Assembly (NCBI RefSeq): GCF_019091135.1 | Contig: NZ_JAGXJW010000002.1 | Location: 186,001-250,000 of the forward strand | Origin: Cohnella sp. GbtcB17 | Lineage (GTDB): Bacteria; Bacillota; Bacilli; Paenibacillales; Paenibacillaceae | Length of the DNA: 64,000 nt | Direction of reading: 5' to 3' | Part shown: positions 18,026-25,740 of the stretch, piece after piece | How positions within the stretch are numbered: position 1 is the first letter of the stretch | How the letters are laid out: each line of letters opens with the position of its first letter | Program-made: the position numbers and the translations under genes | Notes under the pieces: generated by a model | The model's input: the letters and a program-made list of their open reading frames with translations, nothing else | The model's database searches: none | Told to the model about the DNA's origin: nothing

Positions 18026-18982
18026 TTAACTGGGGAAATAAATTGATCCATTACCCTGAGAATTAAATGTTTCATTAGCGAGTAATATTGTATTTTTTTT
18101 AAGTAATTCTATTAAGGAATCAAAATTATAATTTGGATATTTTTCCTTTAAAACAGCTATGGTTCCAGACATTATAGCAGCTGAATAAGATGATCCTGAA
18201 TCTATTGTATATCCATCTTCCCTATTTAATGATTCAATGTCAACCCCAAGTGTTACAAAATTTGGCTTAGTGATCTGCCCATCTCCTCCTCGACTGGAAG
18301 AAATAGCAACTTGATCATCTTCTGGCGCTAAAGTTTGATTATTATTTATATAGCCTACAGTTAAAACTTCTTCTAAATTACCTGGAAACATAATTTTTTC
18401 ATTAAATAGCCCTCCGTTGCCTGTCGAAGAAACAAAAACAACTCCGTTTTTTTTCATTGAATGAATTTTTTTATAAATCTCGTTGTTTTTATCAACTGTA
18501 ACATTCATGCCAAAGGACATGTTTACAATCTGAATATTATATTTCTTTTGATTTTGAGACAACCAGTTAAACGCTTTCTCTATAATAGACCAATTAGAAT
18601 TCCCTTCTTCATCAAGTACTTTAATAACAATTAGCTTACAATTGTAAGCAAGGCCTTTTCTTAAACCATTATTCGCTAATATGCCTGTTATAAAAGTACC
18701 GTGTCCATTATCATCATAAATAGTTTCTTTGGTATTTACAAAATCTTTAAAGAAAACAACATTATTTATATTTAAATCTTTATGTGGACTTAGTCCAGAA
18801 TCCATAACAGCAATCGTGATTCCTTTCCCGCTGAAGTTTTTATATGCTTCATTATTCAAACCTATATATTTTCTAACATCTAAATTTTGAGCGGTTATAT
18901 AATTGTCTTCGTGATTTTTACATGAAACTAAACAACAAAAAAGCGATACAATAAAAATTATAAAAATTATTGCTTTATTCAT
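18026..18982 (-). CDS. Lipoprotein subtilisin-like (S8) serine protease
   Basis: A 318-residue S8 peptidase. The catalytic triad is Asp61 (AVMDSG), His94 (NGHGTFITG) and Ser265 (GSSYSAAIMSG, a variant of GTSMAAP). The oxyanion Asn is about residue 189 in STGN. A lipobox LVSC gives Cys21, so the protease is tethered outside the membrane. There is no obvious propeptide domain beyond a short stretch. The gene is AT-rich, unlike the flanking 8-17 kb. Its start overlaps the end of the upstream lipoprotein gene by 8 bp, so the two are translationally coupled. A processing role for a secreted partner is inferred. Confidence 0.92.
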   Translation of the reverse strand: MNKAIIFIIFIVSLFCCLVSCKNHEDNYITAQNLDVRKYIGLNNEAYKNFSGKGITIAVMDSGLSPHKDLNINNVVFFKDFVNTKETIYDDNGHGTFITGILANNGLRKGLAYNCKLIVIKVLDEEGNSNWSIIEKAFNWLSQNQKKYNIQIVNMSFGMNVTVDKNNEIYKKIHSMKKNGVVFVSSTGNGGLFNEKIMFPGNLEEVLTVGYINNNQTLAPEDDQVAISSSRGGDGQITKPNFVTLGVDIESLNREDGYTIDSGSSYSAAIMSGTIAVLKEKYPNYNFDSLIELLKKNTILLANETFNSQGNGSIYFPS

Positions 18983-20723
18983 CTATCACCAACAGTGAGC
19001 CTATTTTTAACATGTAGTAATTATCTTCTAAGTTATATTTTAAATTCGCAGTATTTTTAGCATCATCAGCTAATTTTGATTTTATTAATTTGATATTAAA
19101 TTCGTCTTCCCATTTGTTAAATTTAATAATTGCTAGGGCTTTAAATGTGGATTCTACGTCTGGTGATTGCGTTTTAATATCCTTTTTAAAGCCACCTTCT
19201 AAAAACAAGTTTGTCAAAGTATTCTTTGTTGCTTCTTTTATTGAAGTTTCTACACCTAAAAGTTTAGCAATTTCATAAAGTTCATACGTATACATAGTTA
19301 AATAAACGTTTCCGTCACGAATAAAACTATTAAAAACCTTTTTAATTACCAGTTTAAGTTCATTGGGTATTTTTTTGTTATAAAGATCATATATTTCACT
19401 TACAGTAAAAGCGACTTCAAGTGCCGCTGGGCCTTCTTCTGGATTATATTCTAAGTTTTTAATATAAGCGCTAATTGGTTTTAATATTTTTTCAGAGTCC
19501 GTGTAGTTTAAATCGTCTAACTCCTTTTTTGTCAGGAGAAGAACATATACTTCTTTAATCTTTTTATAATTTTCTATTTTACTATTATCGATAATTAAAT
19601 CTTTTAAAGCTCTGTCTACCCATTCCTTCATATTTTCTTTGTCAAAGTCAAAACCAACTACATTAGCGATATACAGACCGTAATAGTTATCTAAGTAGTC
19701 TGTTTTAATAGTTCCAGTTTGATTAAATCCGCTACGTATTTCATTTTCAAGAAAACTAATCACCGCATTATTCGGAATTATACTTCCAGTGAATTTAAGA
19801 TTAAGTTCAATATTAGTAAATATAATTTGTGGATCTTCATAACCCAAGATATTATTAGTTTTTTTATAAAGTTCAACAAGTGCATCTTCTGGAATTTCAA
19901 GCTTGCGTCCAAAAAAAACATTTACTTCATTAACCGCTTTTATTGAAAACAATAAATCAAGGTCATACGACTTGCTATTTACTCTTGTAAGAAGTTCAGA
20001 GTTAACTTTTTCAAGCCATTTATCTCTATTCTTGGTTTTACCAATCAGATTATCGTTTTTGAAGCCCAAATTCAGTAATATTCTGCACAACGCCACACCT
20101 TCGTCAAGAGAAGAACCTTCATATCTAGAAAAAAACAATTGGTCATTATTAAATAAAGACATATAATTTGAAACCATTTCACTATAATTGGGAAAATAAC
20201 GAATTAATTCTTTATTTGTATTAATTGCAAGCAAGGTAATACTAAGTTTTCTATGTATATCGTCATCTTTGTTTACAAAAAAGAGATTTGTGGTGGGATC
20301 AAAATACTTTTCCACCTTTTTACGATTCTCATTCAAGTTTGTAGAAATATTCAATCGCTTAAATATATTTAAAGCATATAATAAATCGTAAACTGATGTA
20401 ATTTTACTATTATCTATGTTTACTACCGAGTTAACTTGTGCTTTATATTCCTCTTCTTTACCTAACAACTTCATTAACTCCAAGTCCCAATAAAGTTGAT
20501 ATAAATTTGATTCTTTATTGAAAATGCCTACAGAGGCAAAAACGTTATCATCTTGATTAAAATGATAAGACTTTGCTGCTATTGAATTATAAAAGTCCTT
20601 TCCAAATATTTCATCATTAATAATCTCTTTACTCGCAACAGCGTCAAATGTTTCAACATTCGGAGTATTTTTGCATGCAGAACAAAACAGCAAGAGAATT
20701 GATAGTACCAAAAAAATCCTCAT
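18975..20723 (-). CDS. Large helical lipoprotein of unknown function
   Basis: A 582-residue protein with a signal peptide and a lipobox-like FCSAC (Cys17). The mature part is a long series of predicted alpha helices rich in Asn, Lys, Asp and Leu, with no beta-rich segments. It may be an alpha-alpha toroid or solenoid, but I do not recognise a family. It is very AT-rich. AAGAAAGGTTAG precedes the ATG. The gene overlaps the downstream S8 protease gene by 8 bp. The coupling suggests that the two lipoproteins work as a pair on the cell surface. Confidence 0.75.
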   Translation of the reverse strand: MRIFLVLSILLLFCSACKNTPNVETFDAVASKEIINDEIFGKDFYNSIAAKSYHFNQDDNVFASVGIFNKESNLYQLYWDLELMKLLGKEEEYKAQVNSVVNIDNSKITSVYDLLYALNIFKRLNISTNLNENRKKVEKYFDPTTNLFFVNKDDDIHRKLSITLLAINTNKELIRYFPNYSEMVSNYMSLFNNDQLFFSRYEGSSLDEGVALCRILLNLGFKNDNLIGKTKNRDKWLEKVNSELLTRVNSKSYDLDLLFSIKAVNEVNVFFGRKLEIPEDALVELYKKTNNILGYEDPQIIFTNIELNLKFTGSIIPNNAVISFLENEIRSGFNQTGTIKTDYLDNYYGLYIANVVGFDFDKENMKEWVDRALKDLIIDNSKIENYKKIKEVYVLLLTKKELDDLNYTDSEKILKPISAYIKNLEYNPEEGPAALEVAFTVSEIYDLYNKKIPNELKLVIKKVFNSFIRDGNVYLTMYTYELYEIAKLLGVETSIKEATKNTLTNLFLEGGFKKDIKTQSPDVESTFKALAIIKFNKWEDEFNIKLIKSKLADDAKNTANLKYNLEDNYYMLKIGSLLVIDE

Positions 20724-20984
20724 AAAATTAACTAACCTTTCTTGAATTAATTAGTTTTAAGATTAAGATATTCTAAATATTTAAACTTATGTTATACACA
20801 AATGAACCAAAGTCTTATTTCTCAAAAACAATAAGTTTTTTCACCGCTCAAGAACATTTAAAAATATGAGTCAAGGTTTTACATCTACCATACCAAACCG
20901 GGGAATTGATTTGAGATCACCTACACTTAGCCTGTACTTTATATTGAAGCGAATTGGTTACGCCTCATTATATTATGAAGAATT

Positions 20985-21024
20985 AAGGCCTCTGCGAACC
21001 CTCAAATGAGTAAGCAGAGGCTTT
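20985..21024. terminator. Terminator between the secreted gene and the lipoprotein pair
   Basis: GCCTCTGC (20988-20995) pairs with GCAGAGGC (21014-21021), flanked by AATTAAG and TTTATG, so it could stop either strand. The rest of the 377-bp gap (20724-21100) is AT-rich and must hold the promoter for the lipoprotein pair; I cannot place it confidently. Confidence 0.65.
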
Positions 21025-21100
21025 ATGACATTAAGTTCTAAGTAATAATAATTATGTTATGTGCCACGCGGTATCTGAGCTTATAGTGATTTGTTGGCGC

Positions 21101-21883
21101 TTAATCTATAGATTCATAGGCTACAGCCGTTACAGCTACACCATTAGAAGCACCTGAAAAATCAGCTATAGCTGTAAAACTGTGCGAATAGGACTTGATA
21201 TTATTTGTTTTTACCTTATGGCCAGAATAATATCTATTGTGTTGATAATTGTTAGGCACATGTGTCCAAGAATATTCCTGAGTTGCAGTGCTTGCGCTTT
21301 TTTGCCAGAGAACGTTCCAACCCCCTTCAGCTAACACTTCTACTTGTGCATTAGACACAGCAGTATATCCAATATCAATTCTATCTTTAATATCATGCAA
21401 ATCTTCCCAATTATAAGGAGATCTTGTGATGTACCATTGAGTAAGTCCAGACCCACTTGCAACAGTTAATTGTTCATCTTCAAACCAAGGATCGGTATCG
21501 GTAATATCTTCTCCAAATGCCGTTTGCAAAGCACCTACTAAAATATCGTTGTAAGTACTTCCAGCAGCACCGGCATGTTTAGTGCCTTGAGCTTTAATTT
21601 CATTAATTTTAAGTTCAACACGTTGTTTGTCTTCATCAGAACGAATTTTAGCGGAGGGAACAAAAGCAAAATTTCCATTTCCATCATTGTCTGTGACTAC
21701 AAAATCCGGATCTTGACTAACCCTGTTTAAAATTTCGATTTGTTTTTTTTGACTTGCGATAAGATGAGAATTCGCTTCAGCAGCAGTAACAGAATTTACA
21801 TGTGTCTTTTCCCCTGCTGCTGAAACCATTTGTGTTAAAGCAAAAAATGCCACTACTGATAGTAAAGCCGTTTTTTTCTTCAT
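21101..21883 (-). CDS. Secreted protein of unknown function
   Basis: A 260-residue protein with a clear signal peptide (MKKKTALLSVVAFFALTQ, cleaved near VSA). Residues 30-90 are helical, with a spacing of Asn-Asp-Gly residues (TDNDGNGNF) that could bind calcium. Residues 110-260 are rich in Trp, Tyr, Ser and Thr and look beta-rich, for example GLTQWYITRSPYNWEDLHDI and GGWNVLWQKS. I do not recognise a family. ATG 21883 follows AAAAAGGAGAATATA. The gene lies next to a membrane peptide gene upstream and the lipoprotein-protease pair downstream, separated from the latter by a terminator. It may be the substrate or effector of the protease. Confidence 0.75.
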   Translation of the reverse strand: MKKKTALLSVVAFFALTQMVSAAGEKTHVNSVTAAEANSHLIASQKKQIEILNRVSQDPDFVVTDNDGNGNFAFVPSAKIRSDEDKQRVELKINEIKAQGTKHAGAAGSTYNDILVGALQTAFGEDITDTDPWFEDEQLTVASGSGLTQWYITRSPYNWEDLHDIKDRIDIGYTAVSNAQVEVLAEGGWNVLWQKSASTATQEYSWTHVPNNYQHNRYYSGHKVKTNNIKSYSHSFTAIADFSGASNGVAVTAVAYESID

Positions 21884-21967
21884 TATATTCTCCTTTTTAA
21901 CCATATTTTAACTCTACCCAAACATACATCATTTTTACAATTATGTCAATTAAGTAACTTATAAATA

Positions 21968-22069
21968 TCACCATAAAATAAAAAATATAATCGGGATTAC
22001 AATTACAAGAAGTACAAAAAGAATTGAAAAAATAAAAATCAGCTTCCAGACCCAAGTGATTTTTTTCAT
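21968..22069 (-). CDS. 33-residue single-pass membrane peptide
   Basis: A short frame with ATG at 22069 encodes MKKITWVWKL followed by a continuous run of about 22 hydrophobic residues, ending in FFILW. AAGGAG is 12 bases upstream. This makes a typical small membrane peptide, like phage or toxin peptides or secretion helpers. It starts the transcription unit that includes the secreted protein gene about 85 bp downstream. An overlapping longer frame (21897-22082) is less credible because it has mixed composition and no start signal. The function is unknown. Confidence 0.5.
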   Translation of the reverse strand: MKKITWVWKLIFIFSILFVLLVIVIPIIFFILW

Positions 22070-22212
22070 ATTGTTTTATCAATCTCCTTGGCCATTATTT
22101 AATTTCAAAATACAGAAATCCCTACATCTTTACATAAGATACACTATTCAATCCAAAAAAATTGTAGAAACCTGTCAGTTAAAGATACAATTTGATTATC
22201 TTAACTACATTA

Positions 22213-22705
22213 GGAAAGAGGAATAAGCATCACTCAGATCGCACATGAGCTGGGACGAGACCGGAAGACGTTGAGGAAAATGGCTGTAGGCGGATGAGCC
22301 GACTTGGTATCTCAATCGCAAGCCAGAGGTGGGAAAATTGCACACCTCCAAAGACTACATATGAAACCTCATGTCGGAAGGCTCTCTGAATGCAATGGTC
22401 ATACTTGACGAGATCCCCGCGAAGGCTACACCGGCGAGAATCAAACCGGCGTTGGCGCTTGGAGCGACATTTTTCGGTGACACGGTACTCGCGACAGGAT
22501 AATCGACCGCCTCTCCACCACTCCAGCACCGTCAACTTAAAAGGGAGAGCTATCGTATCAATGGGAAGAAGAAGGCCAGCTTCTTCCGTCCTGACCGTCA
22601 GAGAATGCAGAAGTCGACCGATGAAATCGGGGGGGGGGATTTTGATTGGTTATTTTGGGGAATTTTCAACTGATATTGACAAAGGTCTACGCTTTAAGCT
22701 GCCGG
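22213..22705 (+). pseudogene. IS21-family transposase (istA) relic
   Basis: The plus strand shows an IstA-like start, ISITQIAHELGRDRKTLRKM, a helix-turn-helix typical of the family, then a stop. Beyond this, broken fragments of the same kind appear in shifting frames: TSKDY, REGYTGE and, near 22590, PSENAEVD, which resembles the PGEQAQVDWG block of IstA. Several frameshifts and stops make it non-functional. No istB or terminal repeats were found. A 10-base G tract lies at 22629-22638. Confidence 0.6.
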
Positions 22706-22712
22706 GCACACA

Positions 22713-23006
22713 TCATGCTTCGTTCAACTTGCCGGGATCGATCATCAGCGCTACCGCGAGCTGCATACCGTCCTTCACGCCTTCCAAGTACAGACGTTCA
22801 TGTTCAAGCACCCACCTGAACAGGTGCCTGTCCTCCCTAGCCATGTATCGGGTAAACTGTACCGCATAAATGCCGCCGTAAAACGCTTCGAATGCTTTGT
22901 GCTCCTCGGCGCGTGTCTGCCGCGGCTCCGGATCTGCAACTTTGCGGGCAGCGACCTAATCGAGCCGCTGTTGTATGGCATTTCGGAACCATGCCAGAAC
23001 CTCCAT
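22713..23006 (-). pseudogene. Third copy of the small helical protein, broken by an in-frame stop
   Basis: Starting at ATG 23006 the reading frame encodes MEVLAWFRNAIQQRLD, then a TAG at 22956-22958, then continues in the same frame with RAEEHKAFEAFYGGIYAV, TRYMAREDRHLF and LYLEGVKDGMQLAVALM. It is a diverged copy of the proteins at 22956-23309 and 25064-25363. The nonsense codon is the only obvious lesion. Codons after it are still conserved, so the loss may be recent, or the stop may be read through. Confidence 0.75.
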
Positions 23007-23309
23007 ACCCCTCTCCCTTTCCGAGCCTCCATTTAGGACATCAGCCATCAGCGCCGCAGCCAACCGCGCGCCATCCTTCACGCCCTCCATATACAGACGC
23101 TCATTCTCCAGCGCTCGCCTGTACAGATGCCTGTCTTCCCAAGCCATGTACTTGGTAAACTGTATCGCATCCATTCCGCCGTACAACGACGCGAATGCCT
23201 CCTGCTCCTCAGCGCGTGCTTGCTGTAGCTCCAATCCTACATCGCTGTGGGAAATAATCTCGTCAAGCCGCTGCTGCATAGCATTCCGAAACCAGTCCGG
23301 CACTTCCAT
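22956..23309 (-). CDS. Small helical protein, fused to the next copy
   Basis: ATG 23309 (GGAAGGGGGAGGCGG upstream) opens a 117-residue frame. Residues 1-89 match the product of 25064-25363: WFRNAMQQRLDEIISHSDVG, then SLYGGMDAIQFTKYMAWEDRHLYRR and ERLYMEGVKDGARLAAALMAD. The frame lacks its own stop and runs into the adjacent copy, ending at that copy's TAG. The protein is all-helical and acidic. The C-terminal EGxKDGARL motif is faintly like DUF6809-type proteins (weak). The gene follows the Spo0E-like gene by about 25 bp, so they form an operon. The function is unknown. Confidence 0.7.
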   Translation of the reverse strand: MEVPDWFRNAMQQRLDEIISHSDVGLELQQARAEEQEAFASLYGGMDAIQFTKYMAWEDRHLYRRALENERLYMEGVKDGARLAAALMADVLNGGSERERGMEVLAWFRNAIQQRLD

Positions 23310-23534
23310 CCGCCTCCCCCTTCCTTGCATCCATTATGGACGCAGCCGCTTATTGCGTTCCGCCTTCTTCTTATGTAATTGAACGATCAGCTCGTCCACC
23401 TTCCGACTCTGCGCCTGCACCGCCTCATTCATATACAACGGTATCCCCTGCTCCAACGACCGCCGCCCCAGCTCGTTTAACTTTCGCTTTTCCTCCTCAT
23501 ACTGATGGAGTAAGTGGAGCATGGTTGGCCCTCC
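23039..23534 (-). repeat. Direct repeat, copy 1 (about 495 bp)
   Basis: This segment, holding the Spo0E-like gene and most of the small helical gene, matches 25094-25588 in the same orientation with only about a dozen differences. The repeat ends at TTGGCCCTCC in both copies. Confidence 0.9.
23334..23522 (-). CDS. Spo0E-like aspartyl-phosphate phosphatase (copy 1)
   Basis: A 62-residue helical hairpin protein. The C-terminal motif AQSRKVDELIVQLHKKK matches the SQxLDxLI signature of the Spo0E family, which removes phosphate from Spo0A-P and delays sporulation. The N-terminal helix YEEEKRKLNELG also fits. ATG 23522 follows AGAGGAGGGCCAACC. An almost identical copy lies at 25388-25576. It is the first gene of a two-gene unit with the small helical protein. 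The family call rests on the short motif and size, so it is probable and not certain. Confidence 0.65.
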   Translation of the reverse strand: MLHLLHQYEEEKRKLNELGRRSLEQGIPLYMNEAVQAQSRKVDELIVQLHKKKAERNKRLRP

Positions 23535-23614
23535 TCTAGTATAGAAAGAAGTCATTATAGGAATTATAGTTCGCCAATTATATTTTGTCATCAAAATTTC
23601 TGGAATTGTCTACG

Positions 23615-23860
23615 ATGAAAGAAATGCAAACAAGAAGGGATAAGACGGTTATGAAGCTCATCGAGGCCAGAAATCAAAAGGGATTAACCCAAGAACAAGT
23701 AAGTCGCGCCATCAACGTATCGCTCAAGCACTATCAGAATATCGAACATGGCCTCAGTGCGCCGACCGTTAATATCGCGCTACATATTTGCGAAATTCTT
23801 GACGTAGATCCGCGTGAGATTGAGGAATGGAAGGATCGACGAAAAGCGGAAGACATATAA
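23615..23860 (+). CDS. XRE-family helix-turn-helix regulator
   Basis: A small Cro/CI-type DNA-binding protein. The HTH is KGLTQEQVSRAINVSLKHYQNIEHGLSAPTVNIALHICEIL, a complete XRE fold. The start is uncertain: ATG 23615 is used here, but ATG 23651 has AAGAAGGGA about 11 bases upstream and TTG 23585 is also open. The region 5' of it is short and shared with the divergent Spo0E-like gene, so it may regulate that unit. It ends at the terminator at 23861. Confidence 0.85.
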   Translation: MKEMQTRRDKTVMKLIEARNQKGLTQEQVSRAINVSLKHYQNIEHGLSAPTVNIALHICEILDVDPREIEEWKDRRKAEDI

Positions 23861-23894
23861 AAGACGCTGGGTGTACTTCCCCGGCGTCTTCTAT
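23861..23894. terminator. Bidirectional terminator, third AAGACGC hairpin
   Basis: AAGACGCTGGG pairs with CCCCGGCGTCTT (23861-23890), between the convergent XRE and lipoprotein genes. It belongs to the same hairpin family as those at 14062 and 16188. Confidence 0.7.
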
Positions 23895-24394
23895 CGTTCT
23901 TGCACAACAATGGTTTTAACAACCTCATCATGCTCACTATTAAACACTTCGTTTACCCATTCCCTAACCCGCACATGCCACGCCGCGTCCGCGGAACTGT
24001 AAACTACGTCTTCAATAGCGTAATACGAAGAACCCACATTTCGTATCGCTTGTTGCACGGCTTCTTGTTCCGTTAGCCTGTGAGAATGGACAGAAGCTTG
24101 AGCATTCACGCTTACCTTCTTAGCCAGCAGATGTGACGGAATTTCCAGAGCAACAGGTGCCTGAGTGTCCGGAATGACCGTGACTTTCTGTCCAACTTCC
24201 AAGCTCGAAGGGACATTGGAAAACCACATAGGAGGCTGGCCATCCGGTCCGGCGGATAGGAGGATCTCTTGATCTCGAATATCGAGAATGTATCCCGTCA
24301 CCTGATCAACCTGTTCACCCGATTCTCGTTGGCTGCATGCAGCCCCAATAAGTGCAATCAAAATGATGAGCCCGAGGCTAAAGATGTATCTCAT
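23891..24394 (-). CDS. DUF3221-like lipoprotein
   Basis: A 167-residue lipoprotein with signal peptide and lipobox IGAAC. The mature N-terminal part (VDQVTGYILDIRDQEILL, then VGQKVTVIPD) fits the small OB-like DUF3221 domain found in Bacillus and Paenibacillus lipoproteins. The C-terminal half (residues 95-167) is a second domain with HRLTEQEAVQQAIRNV, reminiscent of PepSY-like folds. The function is unknown. It stands alone between the XRE gene and the nuclease-like gene. Confidence 0.72.
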   Translation of the reverse strand: MRYIFSLGLIILIALIGAACSQRESGEQVDQVTGYILDIRDQEILLSAGPDGQPPMWFSNVPSSLEVGQKVTVIPDTQAPVALEIPSHLLAKKVSVNAQASVHSHRLTEQEAVQQAIRNVGSSYYAIEDVVYSSADAAWHVRVREWVNEVFNSEHDEVVKTIVVQER

Positions 24395-24466
24395 TTGTAT
24401 CGCAACGCCCGCTTAGACGAAGCTGCTGTCAGCTCCTTAAGTTTCATGATCGCAGGATTAATTTAT

Positions 24467-25024
24467 TCACCGCGACGACCAACTCCAGAAATCAGCCGAT
24501 GTCCCATTTGCCAACCATTCATCCCTTGTCCTTAAGAGAAATTCTTTCTTAGGTCTCATGTTTGGATCCGAAATTTTAATAAAAGCTGCATTTTCATATT
24601 TCAACGTTTCTTCTCGGAAATACCCATTTAGTTTCTCAATGTCGTATTGCTCCAGACGCTCCGAGGCCCCCATTTTCTTGACCTCGACCACATGCAGATT
24701 TTTAGAAGAATCTCTTTTATGTACGATGATATCGGGATAAACGGATTTGCGTCCGGATATAACTTCTTCTTTATCTAGCCCTCCCGCAATCCATGAGATC
24801 TGCTTCCTGTCCCCAATGTTCCTGTTGTACTCCACATCGACATGCAAGTCTTCAAAAAACAGGGTGCCCAGATGAACGGCTAGCCGATGCGTGATCGATC
24901 TTTCATTTGAATTGTTGGAAACGATGGAGGAGTCAAAATGGTACAGCCTATTCAGTGCATTTCTAAGTCGATTTTCAATGATTTTCTTATCCACTTTTAC
25001 ACCTACCCATTTTTCCCAGGACAT
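24467..25024 (-). CDS. PD-(D/E)XK nuclease-fold protein
   Basis: A 185-residue protein with a probable restriction-endonuclease-like core: NERSITHRLAVHLG helix, then PDIIVHKR and HVVEVKKMG, matching the PD...ExK pattern. The C-terminus contains KKEFLLRTRDEWL. It is therefore a candidate nuclease or a non-catalytic relative. No methyltransferase partner is adjacent. The start is uncertain: ATG 25024 has no ribosome binding site, while an in-frame GTG at 24994 follows GGTAGGTGTAAAA. It lies between the two copies of the duplicated Spo0E-like module. Confidence 0.7.
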   Translation of the reverse strand: MSWEKWVGVKVDKKIIENRLRNALNRLYHFDSSIVSNNSNERSITHRLAVHLGTLFFEDLHVDVEYNRNIGDRKQISWIAGGLDKEEVISGRKSVYPDIIVHKRDSSKNLHVVEVKKMGASERLEQYDIEKLNGYFREETLKYENAAFIKISDPNMRPKKEFLLRTRDEWLANGTSADFWSWSSR

Positions 25025-25063
25025 TTATAACTATTGTAGCACGATAGCGTGGAAGAAGCGGAT

Positions 25064-25363
25064 TTATGAATGATCCTCTTCTGGCTTACTCCCATCAGCC
25101 ATCAGCGCTGCAACCAACCGAGCGCCATCCTTCAAGCCCTCCATATACAGACGCTCATTCTCCAGCGCTCGCCTGTACAGATGCCTGTCTTCCCAAGCCA
25201 TGTACTTGGTAAACTGTATCGCATCCATACCGCCGTACAACGACGCGAATGCCTCCTGCTCCTCAGCGCGTGCTTGCCGCAGCTCCATTCCTACATCGCT
25301 GTGGGAAATAATCTCGTCAAGCCGCTGCTGCATGGCATTCCGAAACCAGTCCGGCACTTCCAT
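25064..25363 (-). CDS. Small helical protein (intact copy)
   Basis: A 99-residue intact version of the protein at 22956-23309. It starts MEVPDWFRNAMQQRLDEI and holds YGGMDAIQFTKYMAWEDRHL and ERLYMEGLKDGARLVAALM, then a short acidic tail GSKPEEDHS. Predicted to be all-helical and cytoplasmic. ATG 25363 follows GGAAGGGGGAGGCGG. It lies 25 bp after the Spo0E-like gene in the same orientation, which suggests the two products are made together. The function is unknown. Confidence 0.75.
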   Translation of the reverse strand: MEVPDWFRNAMQQRLDEIISHSDVGMELRQARAEEQEAFASLYGGMDAIQFTKYMAWEDRHLYRRALENERLYMEGLKDGARLVAALMADGSKPEEDHS

Positions 25364-25588
25364 CCGCCTCCCCCTTCCTTGCATCCATTATGGACGCAGC
25401 CGCTTATTGCGCTCCGCCTTCTTCTTATGTAATTGAACGATCAGCTCGTCCACCTTCCGACTCTGCGCCTGCACCGCCTCATTCATATACAACGGTATCC
25501 CCTGCTCCAACGATCGGCGCCCCAGCTCGTTTAACTTTCGCTTTTCCTCCTCATACTGATGGAGTAAGTGGAGCATGGTTGGCCCTCC
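25094..25588 (-). repeat. Direct repeat, copy 2 (about 495 bp)
   Basis: Second copy of the segment at 23039-23534, same strand, with only scattered single-base differences. About 1.6 kb separates the two copies. Confidence 0.9.
25388..25576 (-). CDS. Spo0E-like aspartyl-phosphate phosphatase (copy 2)
   Basis: A 62-residue product identical to that at 23334-23522, with the AQSRKVDELI signature. ATG 25576 follows GGAGGGCCAACC. The upstream region differs from copy 1, beginning just after the GGCCCTCC end of the repeat, so the two copies may have different promoters. Likely role (family-level): dephosphorylation of a phosphorelay regulator such as Spo0A. Its partner is the intact small helical protein. 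Confidence 0.65.
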   Translation of the reverse strand: MLHLLHQYEEEKRKLNELGRRSLEQGIPLYMNEAVQAQSRKVDELIVQLHKKKAERNKRLRP

Positions 25589-25667
25589 CTGCATCATGTT
25601 TAATCGCTTTACGCTCTTCTAAGATGCGGGCAACTTCTATACTTTACTGCGAAAATCGGTTTATTTC

Positions 25668-25692
25668 ATTTTAATGCGAATATCGCATTAAA
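25668..25692. promoter_or_regulatory. Palindromic operator candidate beside the XRE gene
   Basis: TTTTAATGCGA and TCGCATTAAAA form an 11-bp perfect inverted repeat around ATA. It lies between the Spo0E-like gene and the divergent XRE gene. Binding by the XRE protein is inferred. Confidence 0.65.
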
Positions 25693-25740
25693 ACAACCAT
25701 AACCTCACTTACAATTTGGCTAAATGTGAGGTGCGATCAG

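Noticed and set aside
21897-22082. 61-residue minus-strand frame overlapping the secreted gene start
   Set aside because: No ribosome binding site, mixed composition, and the 33-residue frame fits better.
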